64,000 nucleotides of DNA from UBA7672 sp041166025 (GTDB lineage: Bacteria; Pseudomonadota; Alphaproteobacteria; Caulobacterales; Hyphomonadaceae). Under the pieces are notes generated by a model, which worked only from the letters and a program-made list of their open reading frames with translations, did not search any database and was not told where the DNA came from. Numbering within the stretch: position 1 is the first letter of the stretch; every line of letters starts with the position of its first letter. This document shows, in pieces, positions 62,927-64,000 of this stretch. The DNA is taken from the NCBI GenBank assembly GCA_041166025.1, contig JBEAMJ010000069.1:1-64000 (forward strand). Reading direction: 5' to 3'. A program made the translations under genes and the position numbers.

Positions 62927-64000
62927 ATGAAACGTCTTGTCATCGGCGCATCGGTGGTTGCGACAGTATTGGCGGGCGCCATGCCGGCGGCTGCGCAGCA
63001 GGCGCCGCTGCCGCTGTTCAGCGAACTGAAGCCGTGGGACCCGGCCTACACGGCGCCGCGGACCGCGTGGGGCCAGCCGGACCTGCAGGGGACATGGTCC
63101 ACCGCAGCGCTCACCACGCTGACGCGCAATGCGCAGAATGGAACGCAGGGGATGGGCCTGGTGATCCCGCAGGAGAAGATCGACGAGATCACCGAGAACT
63201 CCTACTACAACGTTCGGTTGCGGAATGACAACCAACGCACGCCTGAGACGGCCGGCGCCGGCGATGGCAAGGGCGGCGGCGATGTGAAGGGTTACAACAA
63301 TTTCTGGATCGACCCCGGCTCGGAATACGCGAAGGTCAACGGCGAATACCGCTCGTCCTGGATTGTCTCGCCGGATAACGGACAGATCCCGTTCAATCGC
63401 GCGGGCAACGCGGCGGCCGGTTCGCGCATGACGCAGGCGCGCTCTTCGCAGAACACGGGGCCCGAAATCCGCACGCTGGGTGATCGCTGTCTTGTCTCGT
63501 TCGCCAACCAGGGCGGCCCGCCGATCACCAATGCCATGTACAACAATCATGTGCAGATCGTGCAGACGCCCGATCATGTGATGCTGCAGATCGAGATGAA
63601 CCACGATGCGCGGATCATTCGCCTCACGAAGGACGCCGACGAAGAGAAGGAGCTGCCGGCGAACATCCAGCCCTGGTTCGGCGATTCGATCGGATGGTGG
63701 GAAGGCGATACGCTGGTGGTGGAAACAAAGAACCTGCACCGGCTGCAGGCGCGCGGCCGAATTCCGCTCTCGGCCGAAGGCAAGGTGGTCGAACGCTTCC
63801 GTCGCGTCTCGGATGTCGAAATCGACTACCAGTACGACGTCATCGATCCAGTGAGCTACACGCAGACCTGGAAGGGGCAGATGCCGATGCGCCTCAGCCG
63901 CGAGCCGATTTACGAATATGCGTGCCATGAAGGCAACCACGCGCTGCCCGGCATCCTTGTCGGGATGGCGCTGGAGCTGGACACCGCTCTGGAGGCGGAT
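62927..64000 (+). CDS. Exported protein of the 'PDLQGTW' family, partial
   Basis: The first 358 codons of a gene running past the window end. A signal peptide (about 1-24, ending AAAQQ) is followed by WGQPDLQGTWSTAALTT, the hallmark opening of a large exported family of unknown function common near oxidoreductases, and by YEYACHEGNHALPGIL near the family's C-terminus. Strong ribosome site GGGAGGG precedes ATG 62927. It follows the PQQ dehydrogenase/RusA pair on the same strand. Confidence 0.75.
   Translation, partial: MKRLVIGASVVATVLAGAMPAAAQQAPLPLFSELKPWDPAYTAPRTAWGQPDLQGTWSTAALTTLTRNAQNGTQGMGLVIPQEKIDEITENSYYNVRLRNDNQRTPETAGAGDGKGGGDVKGYNNFWIDPGSEYAKVNGEYRSSWIVSPDNGQIPFNRAGNAAAGSRMTQARSSQNTGPEIRTLGDRCLVSFANQGGPPITNAMYNNHVQIVQTPDHVMLQIEMNHDARIIRLTKDADEEKELPANIQPWFGDSIGWWEGDTLVVETKNLHRLQARGRIPLSAEGKVVERFRRVSDVEIDYQYDVIDPVSYTQTWKGQMPMRLSREPIYEYACHEGNHALPGILVGMALELDTALEAD

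Noticed and set aside
1..64000. Mobile element, prophage, CRISPR or toxin-antitoxin locus
   Set aside because: No transposase, integrase, cas gene, regular spaced repeat or tRNA-linked attachment site was found. The RusA-like gene alone is not evidence for a prophage.

Overview
The window is about 64 kb of GC-rich, densely packed bacterial chromosome. Overlapping stop/start codons are common, and I see no insertion sequence, prophage, integrase, tRNA, rRNA or CRISPR array. Gene content and order (metX-metW; chorismate-mutase-like gene-hisC-tyrC; ftsE-ftsX-ydcF-plsC beside an MJ0042 zinc-ribbon gene; a sigF-nrsF ECF pair; a sortase with its single substrate; many exported metallopeptidases) point to an aquatic alphaproteobacterium near Caulobacterales/Hyphomonadaceae. 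That placement is inferred from gene families, not from a search.

Left part (1-13 kb): the tail of a P-II regulator and its terminator; methionine genes metX/metW; the aromatic/histidine block (chorismate-mutase-like, hisC, tyrC); a polysaccharide flippase; the envelope/division cluster ftsE-ftsX-ydcF-plsC; an MJ0042 zinc-ribbon membrane protein; a purine phosphoribosyltransferase; and two divergent DJ-1/PfpI-type genes.

Middle part (13-42 kb): mostly exported or lipoprotein hydrolases and amino-acid enzymes. They are a 5'-nucleotidase, a TonB-C-like protein, a heme lipoprotein, two M16 peptidases, an S9 prolyl-oligopeptidase-like enzyme, an M2 (ACE-like) peptidase, a PHP hydrolase, an aspartate aminotransferase, a class III aminotransferase and a MatB-like acyl-CoA synthetase. 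The sortase/VIT-vWFA substrate pair lies at 20.6-23.6 kb.

Right part (42-64 kb): the most interesting locus is a six-gene minus-strand operon, 46.8 to 42.9 kb: a DUF1223 thioredoxin-like protein, a methionine-rich MXKDX lipoprotein, a cytochrome b, a YedY/MsrP-like molybdoenzyme, an ECF sigma factor and an NrsF-type anti-sigma. It is preceded by an exact GTAACC-N16-CGAA promoter. It resembles the known SigF/NrsF-YedYZ-MrpX oxidant-scavenging system, with DUF1223 as an added component. Next come a MacA-MacB-TolC-type export operon, a MalK-like ABC ATPase that has lost its catalytic residues and sits directly upstream of a sodium/solute symporter, a DUF885 lipoprotein, a DmdC-type acyl-CoA dehydrogenase, fumC, a DUF6152 protein, and a PQQ-dehydrogenase gene translationally coupled to a RusA-like nuclease gene. 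The window ends inside an exported protein of unknown function.

Start codons were chosen by reading upstream sequence and family length. Where an earlier or later start is plausible, the entry says so.
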